The translations under genes were made by a program, and so were the position numbers. The notes under the pieces were generated by a model, which was given only the letters and a program-made list of their open reading frames with translations, ran no database searches and had not been told where the DNA came from. Below are positions 50,680 to 62,161 of a DNA stretch of 64,000 nt, piece after piece. Source of the stretch: Pithys albifrons albifrons (taxonomy: Eukaryota > Chordata > Aves > Passeriformes > Thamnophilidae); NCBI RefSeq assembly GCF_047495875.1, contig NC_092465.1, positions 7,737,160-7,801,159 of the forward strand. The letters run 5' to 3'. How positions within the stretch are numbered: the first letter of the stretch is position 1; each line of letters begins with the position of its first letter.

Positions 50680-53600
50680 TTTTTCAAGTCTACCTAGAAA
50701 AGGAAAAGACTTGGGTTCTAAAGTCTGGACTTGGACGCAGTGAGAGCAAACTGTGCCTTGGGCTAACCTGCCTGTTCACATCCCAGCACCAGCACAGGGG
50801 TGTCTGTCTGCAAGCTGCTTCTCACTACTGGTGATGTTACCTGAGTTGGTTACACCCCAAAGTGATGAGGCTGAAATGATGAATCCCTTCCAAGATCTCT
50901 CTGTGTCTCTGCCAGCTCTTGCCTCCACGCACACAGCCTTTCAATATGCCAAACCACCAAGGAGAAGGTGGCACACAGGGGACAACCCCACCCAGCACAA
51001 GCCAGTTGTGCCAGGAGGGATAAGATTACAACATCTCAAATAATCCCGCCTTATTTTTCACTGGAGACACACAATGATCTGCATTCAATCCACAACTGAA
51101 TTGCACACTTAATCATGCAAAAAAGACTTGGGCATTTTTAGTTGATCTTCAAATAATCTCATGCATAAACGGGTTAATGTAGTCTCATTCCAGCTGCACT
51201 TTTCTGAATGGCAATAATGGCTAGTCCTACCCACAGAGTCTGCAACTGAAGTTAATGGAATAGTTCATCTTTTAAAAATACGTTAAATAGCCCTTTTTGC
51301 AAAATTGTTGCATAGCATGTTGATACAGATATAAGTGATGAAAGATTGCACTGTATTTTTCCCTTATTAGTCACATGGGAACAATGTGCTTAATCACCTG
51401 AATAAAACCTCTCCTGCATGCTGCCCAAACAATGATCTGTACAAGCCTTTCTGCTGTACTGAAAAATTCTTTACAAATTAAAAATCTAAAACTTCATCAA
51501 AAAAATGTTTCTGGCTCATGCAAATATTTCTGTTCAGTCTATAACCCAAGGAACTGTATTACTCTCTGGTCACATCTCTGATTAATGGCAATGAAATTTT
51601 GATGAACCCTGAAAAAGTACCAACAGTTGTAACATCACAGGTAATAGCATCCTTTTGGTGTTTTGGGGGGAGTTTTGGTTTTGGGTTTTTTAAATATGTT
51701 TGGAAATTAGCTTGAAAGATGTCACTATCTTAGCAGAAACCATCTAATGGCATGAGTACACTCAGGGAAGCAAGTAGCACAGTTATAATTAAAGTTTCAT
51801 TATCATTTCCATTAGAAAGCAGTTTCTAAGGGATTTGGTTCAACAGTACAAATTGGCTCTGTGATGATACTTTGTAGGCAGGGTCCCCACACCTATCAAG
51901 CAGTAGGTAACTTACAACATGCTGCAACCACACTGGCTTTATCAGCAGTGCTGTGTGTGTGTGGCTGGGACAGGGAACCAATCCCATCCTGGCAGCTCCA
52001 GCAGGCACTGCAGTGACATCCTGATGGATGGACAGTGACTGTGCCCAGCTTTGCCACTTTGACCCCTCTAAAGGTCCTCTCAATAGCAAAGGTCAGTGCT
52101 CCAGGGCCAGAGGAGGGGGTCCTGGCCCTTATTTTAACTTGGTAATTACAGAGCACAGAAAAGAAAATTAAAAATATCTACCTCTTTTAAGAGAGAGCTC
52201 CAACCTGTGCGGCACACAAACTGGGCTGCAGTTAAGGCACGAAGAAAGTTGTCCACATAAGACTGATGAAGAAGATCAGAGCACTTCATTTTGCAAAATA
52301 AATATGAAAGCCACCACGGTTTTCATTGAACACAACTCATTCACCCTGTGCCAGTAAAAACATATCCATATCACTGGGGAATTTGTGGATTTAGTCAGAG
52401 TTGCCACTGGGTAAGCCTTCTCCTGACAGGTTATAATTAAAATGGTGCTCAGACCAGGTGTGAATTTATTAGAAGGATGGAGCTGAGGCTTCCACACCCC
52501 TCTCACTCAAGTCCTCCTCACATACTGCAGCTCTGCAGAGTATCTCGGATTTTGTCACCACAGCTCAACTTGAAGGGCATCTTGCATTTACAGAAATAAA
52601 AGAGTTTGAGGCTACAAAGTAACACTGCAATAGCAACACAGAACAATATACATTCAAATGTGAAATATAAAGATATGGAGGGGGGAAAAATTGCCCACTG
52701 CTGGACCAAACACTTTTCAAGTCTACAATCATGGAGTCACTCAAGTGTGCTGTGTATCATCTTGGTGTGCAAAGCCTCAGTGGGTGAGCAGAAAGCAGCA
52801 TTTGCAATGGAGATTGGGATTCCAGATAAAAGATCTGAAAACACAGTTTGGAAGAGTGAATTGCTTATTAGCTCAAACAAAATTAGCAGAAAGCTTTATC
52901 AGATTAAAAAATAATTGAAAATGTATCAGTATTTAACAGAGACCATGTGCTGGAAAACAAACCCACAGTAAATAGCATGAAAAATTCACAAGTTCAAGCG
53001 TATACTGAAGGCCAGAAGTGAAGATTTATCCCATGTGAATAAGGGTACCCAGGTGGTAATGCTGCAATCAGGCAAAGAGGGGTGAAAACCTATTTTATCT
53101 TTAAGTAGTTCATGCAAAATTAATATTTCATTCTTTATGAGTGGAGAGGTGCACATTACACAGTATCTGAGCCCTAGTGAGTGACCAGTGGCACTGAAAC
53201 CACCTTTCACACCAGAATTAAGTTACATTTGCAAGGTAGCATGTACAAAATCTTTTTATTAAAAGCACAGCTTTTATGCCCTCTTCATAAGCATTTACTG
53301 TGGGCAGAGCTCTCCCATGCTATGCAGAGGCACAACTTGCTAAGGTGACATTGGCAGGATATTAGTCATGGGAAACAGGAGCAGGGAAACTCTCCTGACA
53401 CCAGACACCAGTAAGTGACCCGTAAGTGGATCTTCTAATGCCACAGGAAAAAGACACAAGCCAAGAAGCCTAGCAGGTGAAAATTTCAAAAACCTATCAC
53501 CTCAGATCCCAATTTCACCTTTCATGGTGGAAGTGCTGAAAATGGGCCAACACAGAACGACAAATCTGGAAAGCCTACAACGGTACTGAAATATGATCAG

Positions 53601-54079
53601 GTTGCTTTTCTGATGACTTTGGTAATTTCATTCAGTGCAGCAAAGGCACCAAATACATTTCATATCTCCAAATATGGAGCCACGCCTGTGTGTTTTGGAG
53701 TGGAGCACCCTGGCTCATTTCCCCGCTGGCTACAGAGACGTTGCTACCTTGGCTGACTCCTCGCAGAACCTCCAGCACGACCCCAAGGTGCAGCTGCACC
53801 TCCTTCGTGCCACCACCAGCGTGCACCGAGAGCAGATGAAAAACCGAATTTGCTCCAGCGAAGGTCTACTGATGGTGCAAGGCTGGCAGGTCAGGGGTGG
53901 CGGATTCCGTTCAACTTGCTGAAACATTAGTTTGCTTTCCTTGTCAGTGGAGCACTTTACAATAGATCTTCCTGAATAATTCATTAAATGGGTCTTCATG
54001 TGTGCATGGTAGTATTTGATTTTCCAACTTACTGCACTAATCTATAAATACTGACTATAAACATTCCGAGCAGATAGCT

Positions 54080-54720
54080 TTATTTTATGTTGCATTGGTC
54101 TTTTTTTTTCTTTTTAAGCGTAGCAAGAGACAGCGCAGATATTTTACTGCCTCTCCCTTTCAGCAACAGCAAATGCTCCAGCATTAGTGTTATTAACATA
54201 TGCGTTAGCTCGGGCTGCTCCGCTCCCGCAGCTGCTGCTCGCAGTTCCCAGGGAAAGGCTGCAGCACTGAATCAGATAGTACTAATGAGCGTGTTAATGA
54301 AGTCCCCACAGCTGAACGCCGAGCTCCGAGAGGGGCATTAAAAGCGTATCCTATAGTCTTGAAAACCGAAATGGTTCATGACAATTGGTTTTCTTTATTT
54401 ATTTACACGCTCGCTTCTCAATGTAAAATCCCTGCTCGATGAGAAGAGTTCGGCGAGAGAAACGCACGTGACAAAGGACAATATTGCAATCCAGTCCGAA
54501 TTTAAAAGTGTAAAATTAAAGTTAATTAGGAAACATATTCCAGCTGGACTTTCGCCAGCTCCACTCTGCCCTGTAGAGGGCTGCCAAACCCTTACTTGCC
54601 TTTCATTAGCTATCTTTCTGCTCACTCTTCCCTCTGTTTTGTCCTCAATAAATCGTTTCCTTCACTTTTATGACTTTAATAACAGTTTGTTAGTACTGTA
54701 GCAGATATTGTTTCTGCAGT
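54080..54720. promoter_or_regulatory. Possible conserved non-coding regulatory block
   Basis: Within AT-rich intron this block keeps many CpG dinucleotides (for example GCGTTAGCTCGGG, ACACGCTCGC and CGGCGAGAGAAACGCACGTG). It also carries several homeodomain-type cores (TTAATGA, TTAATTAGG, TTAATTAAAAC), an E-box-like CACGTG and CAGCTG sites. No open frame here resembles a protein. CpG retention outside promoters and clustered TAAT motifs are typical of developmental enhancers, but conservation cannot be tested here. Assignment is inference. Confidence 0.35.
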
Positions 54721-56659
54721 TTAATTAAAACTACATTCCATAAGTCAATTGCTGGTACTTATTATAAAAATTTCTCCGGCACATCAAAATATTTAAAAAC
54801 AAAAATAACTGAGTAAGAAAGTTATGTTAAAAAAAAAAGTCTTGCAATTGGACCAGGAATTGTTTCCATGGCAGTCTGCAACTGCATAGGGGAAATATAA
54901 AAAGCCAGTCCCCGAGCTAATGCTGCTGGGAGCCTCACATGTGTCTTTATAAAACAGAACATAACAACATAACAAGAGGTATAAAAAAATTAAGACTGTA
55001 TAAATAAAGACAGCAGTTGGTATTGTTATAGAAAAAACCCTGCAATCTTCCAGCCATGCTACCATTAGGTTAATAATGACAGTTTCATTCCTTTTCTGTG
55101 TGTACCCACAGTCCTTGCCCCTGCTGCAGTGACTGCTTTACACAGGCTTTTCTCTCCTCCCTCCCTAGTAAACTAAATGATCGCTAGGTAATTTGGCAAC
55201 ATTTTTGCTGCACTTCTGTTTAATTATATGGCAACCCTGCTAGGTTTTGTAGCAAGGGAGACCTAAGCACTCTGAAGCCCTTCCAAGCAATCATGTCAGC
55301 ATAGAAAAATAGGGTCAGAAGGAAAAATGCTAAACAAGTCTTTTCTTTCCTGTTGATTTCCTCCAACAGACTGATTTGCATGTAAACATATGGGTTTCTG
55401 TGAATTCCTTCTTCTAAGAAATAGCTTTGAAAAGACAATGATGCTTTTGAAGTCATAGGATTTGGCCTTAAAAACTCATTTGCAGTGTCTGGCCAGTCTT
55501 GGTCTCCTTGGCTCCACCTTTGACAGAGTTTTCCACCCAGCAGTCTGGGGGGATCCCAGCATCAGAAAGCTACAGCTCAGTAAGGAATCCTGCCAGCCCA
55601 GGGTGTCTGGCCACCCATTTGCCCTGTTTATCTAAGAATTCTGGCAGGATATTGCACAGGCACTGGAGCACTCCCTCTCCTGATTGAGTGCATCGGTTCA
55701 CTGGGGATCTCTACAGTGTACAAGCCTGACAGCTGCTGTGAAGTGAAGCTCAGGGTTTAGCACCCAATGTACACAGAAGCACACACCAGCTCCTGGCCAT
55801 CATTCCACTTGCCAAACATAACAGGGATCTGAGGGTACAGCAATGGGAAGAGATAACCTAAGGCAAGACAAGGCATGGAATTTTGAAGAGTACAAGCAGA
55901 ACATGCCACTGCTAAAAGCCACGTTCACGCTACAGAGTGGTGACAAATAAACCTCCTGTCACTGCAGGGGCATTTCTCTCATTTTTACATTGCAGCTTTG
56001 AGAGGAGCAGCCTGCCTGCTTGTGTGCAGCTGCCACCACACTATTTGCTCTGCCAGCACTCCTTGATCTTTGCCTCCCTATTAATACATCCATGGGCTTT
56101 GATGTTTGACTGCAGAACTCACACAATTGGTTGGGTGCTTTACCAACTCCACTATTTTCTTTTTCTTCACTTTTCTAGCTCCCATTATATGAAAAGAAAT
56201 CTCCATTATTGCAAGGGCATAAACAGCCCATCAAGCTTTCTGTGGGCACCCTCACACAAGTGAGCTGAACATAAACAATCATCGGAGCTGCTCTCAGCAA
56301 ATCAGCCTGTTGAAAACATTTTTTCTGCAGCTCTGTTTGGAAGTTCTGTCCACAGCACTTCTAACTGTGCCATAGTGGTTTTGCTGATGATGGGAAAGAG
56401 CTCTTTGGTTGCAGGGTGTATTTTCAGGTTAGGATGCTCCTTTTGGATTCTGTGTCCTTCTGTGAAGTGTGAGGCCACTGCTTAAATGAAACATGCATTT
56501 AAAAAAAAAAAAAAACTTCTAAAATGCAAAATTAGTATATTCAATCTTACAGAGTTTTGCTAAATGGGAAAATATTCCACACCCCCAATTAGATCAACCT
56601 CTTGGATTTTTTACCTGCTTCATTTAATCACCAGAAGAATTAATTCCTTTTTCTCCTTC

Positions 56660-57010
56660 CTGGAGGATTGCACAGGTTGGTGCTGGGGCCCCTCTCCGCT
56701 GCCAGCACAAATTCAGCTGCCATTTCCATGCTGACAACACAGATCTCCCTCTCCAGTACAGACCTGTCTCAGGGAGTCCCAGTGAGAGGCTCATCCTGTC
56801 TCCCTGATATTACTCCTGAATGTCCAGCTGTCAGCTTGTAAGCACTTTGGCCACCAACTCCTTTCCTGATCCTTTCCAGACCCTGCTGCCTCACAGCCCA
56901 TCTCCCTGGCCCACAGCTCAGCCTTCTGTCCTCCATCCAGCAGGGCTGGCCAACCTGGGCTTCATCCTCACTGATTGTCTGTGACTGACCCAAGCTCTCA
57001 TTATGCTCAT
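56660..57010 (+). repeat. Degenerate L2-type LINE reverse-transcriptase fragment
   Basis: Conceptual translation around 56721 gives HFHADNTDLPLQYRPVS. This mirrors the YADD active-site region of L2/CR1-clade reverse transcriptases (Y-H-L-Y-A-D-D-T-Q), with the catalytic motif decayed to ADN. Further along, 56949-56969 gives ANLGFIL, matching the ARNLGVILD block that follows in L2 elements. CTGTCAGCTTGTAAG at 56828-56842 corresponds to the cysteine/glutamine-leucine block between them. Stops and indels interrupt the frame, so the element is long dead. L2 fits better than CR1 because of the YADDT context. Confidence 0.55.
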
Positions 57011-57306
57011 TTCTTCTTTAACCTTAGCAAAGGTTGCTTGTCTTGCATCCTTTCAAAGTGCAAGGTCTGTTGACCTTGTTCCCAGGCTGCTGAGATGAGC
57101 ACCTTGCCCCTCTCCCTCCCTCCCTCTTCTCCCTTGTATCAAACCACAGAAGGGATGCCAAGCTGGGATACAGTTTTCAGCCTGTTCCTACTCAACATTG
57201 ACTCCTCACTAGCAGAGGAGACATTGGTGCCCACATTTCCTCCACCCATATCATCCGGCTTCCTGATACTCTTCTTGGTTTGAATTAGTTATCTGTGCTT
57301 TGTCCC

Positions 57307-57360
57307 AGGTGTCTCCTCACACTGAACATCTGCAAAACTGAACTCAGCTTACTCCAGAAA
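57307..57360 (+). repeat. Second L2-type LINE fragment
   Basis: Positions 57322-57345 translate to LNICKTEL, resembling the LNxSKTEL block of L2/CR1 ORF2 proteins. In an intact element this block precedes ANLGVIL, which here lies upstream at 56949. This is therefore either a second degraded copy or a rearranged piece of the first. Confidence 0.4.
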
Positions 57361-60089
57361 TCATTCAAATCCCTGTAGAAATTTCTGCAGTATTCAGTTG
57401 CTTACATTCCTTTTTAAAATTCATCATTATACCTACATGGTACCTGGTTATACAACCAGGGCTGCTACGAGCTCCAGTGCTGCACATTTGTAATATTGCC
57501 ACTTTTTACCACTGCAAAGAAAACAGAATTAATATATTTCAAGGAAGTGGGGTTTAACTAGAGCAGCAGCAACCCTGAGGACAGTGCCTCCAAGGACAGG
57601 AGCTTCACAGCATTTGCTGACCATCCTCAAACATTCATTTCCAGGGGCCTGTGCCCAGGTGAAATCTCAGCTCCTCTTTGCTTCTTCTCCCTCTGAAAAT
57701 CAGATGATTTTCCAGGATGAACTCTTCACTTGGGAATTTAAAGATGTGGGGAAGAGCAGAGCTGTGTCCTCTGTGGTACCCTTTCCCCATCCCCTCCTGC
57801 ACAGCATCTCTCCTCATAGCACCCTCAAAGCAAAACTTTGAAACCCACTCACTGCCTTTTCCTAACAAGTCTCTGCCAGGGGATGGGGAAAATCCATTGC
57901 AGCAGGAGATTTCTCCATGGTAGATTAGTTCAACATCATGTTTTTTAGAAATAACTTCTTGTGTCAAAATCCCTCAGCTGGGCTCCTACACAAGCTCAGT
58001 TTACTGCTGCTGGAGCATCAGGCTGTGAAGAGCACAGAGTAGATACCACCCAGGAGTGGTATCAGCATCACCAAACAGAAATGCTTCAACACATTAATTT
58101 GGTCTGGCAGGTAAATGAGTTGTACCTACATTAAAAGATACTTTTATGATTTAAGATTGCTTTCCAGTTTGAAACTTAAGCATACATCAGGCTGTATTTC
58201 CTTTCTTCCCCCAGGAAAATGCAGACAAAAAAGAAAAAAGTATTCTGTATTTGCATATCATGACCAACAAACTAAGTTTTAAAAAGGTGGCTACACAGTT
58301 CAGAGAAGAGGATCAGATGGAAATATGCTCCCAAAGTCAAGAACCTGTAAAACATCATTTACTTTGGGCTTTCCCTCCTAACACTTCCCCCTGGCTAGAA
58401 GGAAAAAAGACTCCAACATCAAAAAAATAGTAGTTTAGTTAAAGGGACTAGAACATAATGGAAGTCTCTGGCTAATCCCCAGTCTTTGTAGGAGGCGTAC
58501 TGATTCAATGTACTTTGACAGCAGATGACTGTTTCCTTCCTAGGAACGGAACTGCTAATTCACAGTGCTCTGAGCAAGCATCCACTGCTGGCACAGCTCC
58601 AAGCCAGCAACCTCTGCATGTGAGCAGAGCACTTGCACTGCATGTCTTGCACAGGCGATTGGCAGACATGTCACAAAGCTGATGTTCAGAGCTCTGTCAA
58701 AATTTGAGGCAATTATCAACTGGAGACACAAAATAAATCTGACTTGTATGAACACTGTGCCTCCGCTTTTGCACCTGCCAGCACGAGCAGCCCTGTGCCT
58801 CCCATTGCACTGGGGTGCAAAGCAGGATCCAGGGCTCAAATGCAAAAAGCTTTGTTCCACACAACACCCAATACGAGGCAAACAATATTTTAAAACCTAC
58901 ATAAACAAATTTCATTTTATGATTGCAAATCATTTGTGCAGAGGATGTTTTCTGAACTTATATGCAGTTCTATTTAGATTTCTTTCTTCTCTCACATTCT
59001 TTGATCTGCTTATTACACTTTTTTTAAAATAAAAATGAGGTTTGGGACCAGTATTAGATTTTGCTGACAGTCACAACTAGAGCACTGTGTTCAATGCAAA
59101 ACAAATTATTCCTTCAGACTAGTTGTTTATAATGTTTACACAGTAATCATTGTTGGAATTTCAGCATTATGGTACATTCATCACAGCTTGACTTAATTTC
59201 TGAGACCTCTTAGCCTAGGAAGAGGCAGGCTGTTGATTTGCTTTTTGGCATTTCAGAAAGCAGACTCAGAATGCAGAATTTATTTCCTGTTATTTAGCTA
59301 TTGTTGAGAACTCTGAGAGATGATGAATGAAGGAAAAAGAATAGCTCTTTGCAAGGTGTCGGTTTTCTCCCCGTCGGGAATGGAGGTCTTTCCTCTCCTC
59401 ACTGTACCAGTGGCAGATGCCAATCACATTCAGTTAGTCTCACAGGATTCATTTTAAAACTCACATACCCAAGTACAAAACTAGAGAGAGGGGTCAGGGT
59501 TTTTTTTTAGCAGCCAACTCCTTTTTCCATTGGAACTGTCAATCAATCGATCAGAAGGGAGGGACCCAAGAGTGATGGTTCTAGATGTTCAAAGGAAAAA
59601 AAGTAAAACAATTTCTAAGTAAGAAATTGCTTTCTCTATTGCTTGAAGTGTCTACCACTATGGGAAGCAGCAAAGTAATGATTAGTTTCTGGTCTTTTTG
59701 TGGACAAGGCTGTGCTAACACCTAGTGTATGTGATGGCAGCTTGCAGTCCTTAATCATACAGTAACCTTGAATATTATATATCCTCTAACACTTGCAGTC
59801 CTAAGCAGCCAATATTTTTCAGAAGCACAAGTTTCAGAAATTAAATTAGTTATGGAGTGGGGAGAGATATGGCCAATATCCTCTGAGTGACTAAAGCCAT
59901 TTAGTCCTCAGGTTTCATTTTAAAGCGGGTTAAATAAAAAGGTGCCTAGCACTATCCTCATCCCTGTGCATTTACAGTTTGATATGCTTTTTGAAAAATA
60001 ACATTGCACCACTAGAATAGAGCATTTCTCTGTGCTCAGTGTACGTCAGCAATTCAGAGAAAATTACTAAATATAGCATGTAGGAACAT

Positions 60090-60455
60090 AGCTCTAAAGG
60101 GATGTATAGGTCAAGGAGCCCAGTCCCTTGATATTAGAGACAACCACATCACACAATCACATTAATAAATTGATTAAGATCCATCTGCAAACTAGTTAGG
60201 GGTTAGCCCCCAAAATCCCAGTGAAAGGCTTTTGCAGAACATCACCTTTACACTGATTAAAACACGGCTTCTAATTTCCATCTGAAATTTATTCACAGCC
60301 AGTTTATTACCAATTTGTTCTTGTGCCAGCACTGTCCTCTAGCTGAACTAGCTCCTTTCCTTTCTCTCCCTGGTGTTTACTTCTCTGATGTATTTATAGA
60401 CAGCAATTCACATCCCCTCTCCACTTTCATTATGCTGGAATAAACAAGGAGGGAA
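60090..60455 (-). repeat. Ancient CR1-family LINE 3' region
   Basis: On the + strand the segment reads as the reverse complement of a CR1-type 3' region. Recognisable blocks are TCCATCTGAAATTTATTCAC, TTGTTCTTGTGCCAGCACTG, CTCTCCCTGGTGTTTAC, TGATGTATTTATAGACAGCA, and CTGGAATAAACAAGG where copies usually carry AGGCTAAACAAGCC. A leading block (GGTCAAGGAGCCCAGTCCCT) fits the opposite end. The copy is diverged and not coding. Confidence 0.65.
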
Positions 60456-61181
60456 TTCTCACGCTCACATGCAACCAAAGTGCACCATCCCTGTGTTCAC
60501 CCTGGCGTCATTTCCATTGGAGTCCCTTTCTTGAATGCCCCTAAAATCCCTGCCATATTCCAGAGAAAACCCCACTGCCACAAAAAGTGACCCTTTACCC
60601 AACTTCTTGAGAGCACTCATCTGAAATCACATTTGCCTCATCACTAAAGGGCCTGAAGGAAAACCCTGAGACTGTAGGCAGTTCATCAGCAGTTCTGCTT
60701 TCTACAAGCAATGGGTTTGTGGCAGACATACTTGTCACAGACCCTGCTGTTCTCTCAGTATAAGAACCAAAGGCTCCATTTAAATCTAAAATTTGAAATC
60801 CCACAGATTATTGATGGAAGACTTTTATCTGACAAGACCTGGGGTGGGTGAAAGTGAAGACCTCTCGAGCCTCAAACACTCAGTGTCGGTGCTACACAGA
60901 AGCTGCAAAGTCCCTCCAAGCCCAAGTGCCCAACCCTAGTGTGGTGGGCCACCATGGGATGGCACCAGGAGGTTTACCTTGACTCCTCAGTCTGAAATGA
61001 ACTGGGGTCCTATCCATGGATTCAGTTCCATGGGAATCCAGGATGGGGCTTTTCCTTTCCCCCCAGATCCCCTGATGTGAATACCAGGGAGTCCTAACTT
61101 CCAGTGCCTGGCAAAATGCAGTGCCAGGGTTTTCCAAGTCTTGATGAAGAAGAGAACTTCAGTGGGACTTGGAAAATTCTC

Positions 61182-61584
61182 GCACTATGTTTGTGAGGCA
61201 TTTTTTCTCTGCATGGTAGAGCTGATGCCTAAGGATTTTAGTGTATATTTCATAGATTTTTAGGATTATATAGGTTATATGGATTTTTCTGGGTGGTATT
61301 AGAAGTTACTAAAATGTTTTCTCATACATTCTTAAGCTCTCTTAAGGACACAGTGCTTTGAAGAGACACCGGCAAGATAGAGACAAAACAATAGAGAGGG
61401 CCCAGAGCCTCTCCAAGGGGTGGTCTCTATGGGAAATTGGTACCCCAGTGGGCTGTAGATAACATACATGTTAAGGGCAGCTGGAGAGGTTATAAAAACT
61501 GTAACATCCCTGGTCACATGGATGCATGTTCTGTGATGTGCATCTTGAAAGTTGTCAATAAATGGTAACTATCTTTCTGCACTA
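61182..61584 (+). mobile_element. Possible solo LTR-like element
   Basis: A 6-base direct repeat GCACTA flanks a 391-bp segment (copies at 61182-61187 and 61579-61584). The segment begins TGTTTGTG at 61188. It contains a TATA-like TATAAAA at 61491 and an AATAAA at 61557, about 66 bases apart, the spacing expected of an LTR promoter and poly(A) signal. The 3' terminus does not end in a clear CA inside the repeat, and I see no internal retroviral genes nearby. A solo LTR of an old endogenous retrovirus is the best guess. A chance arrangement is possible. Confidence 0.35.
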
Positions 61585-62131
61585 ATGTTGTTTTGAGGGC
61601 CTATTTTGCAGGAACTTTAGGCATCAGTTCAGTGGTTGTAGGACTGGCTTGGATACAAAATTCTCTCATTTAGTTGTAGGAGTTCAGTTCACAGCAAACA
61701 AGCTTCTCCACAAACCAGGCAGATGAGATATAGCAGGGCAGGATGGCTGCAGGGAGGAGGATGGGCTTAGCCCTATGGCTCAACCATTACCAGGATTCAA
61801 TCACAGCTTGTGGCTGCTATTTCTATATTATTAGATAAAAAAGAGTGTTGATTGTTATCAAACATCAAAGGATGCAATACAAGTCATCCCATTAAAGCTT
61901 CCAATCTGATGATTATCATCTGTACTGCAATCTCTTGCAAATCAAAAAGGCTGTTTTCAGTTATGTCACGACTACCAGCTATATTAATTTCTACATCATC
62001 ATCATCTGATGGGTGCCCATAGGTCTTATTCAGAGCTCAGATCCCTATAACTCTGCATATGCTGAATGGAGGAATACTAAAAAACTACAAGGCCATCTAA
62101 TTTATCACTTATTGCTGATTTACCTCTGCAG

Positions 62132-62161
62132 AAAAAAAAAGGGAAAAAAAAAAGAAAAAAA
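62132..62161. repeat. A-rich simple repeat
   Basis: Interrupted poly-A tract (A9 GGG A10 G A7) in GPR39 intron sequence. It could be the tail of an unrecognisable retroposon, but no element body or target-site duplication is evident. Confidence 0.75.

Noticed and set aside
53635..53922. 95-codon + strand open frame with a mirrored - strand frame
   Set aside because: Protein-like at first glance but without paired splice sites, initiation context or recognisable motif. The opposite strand is equally open.
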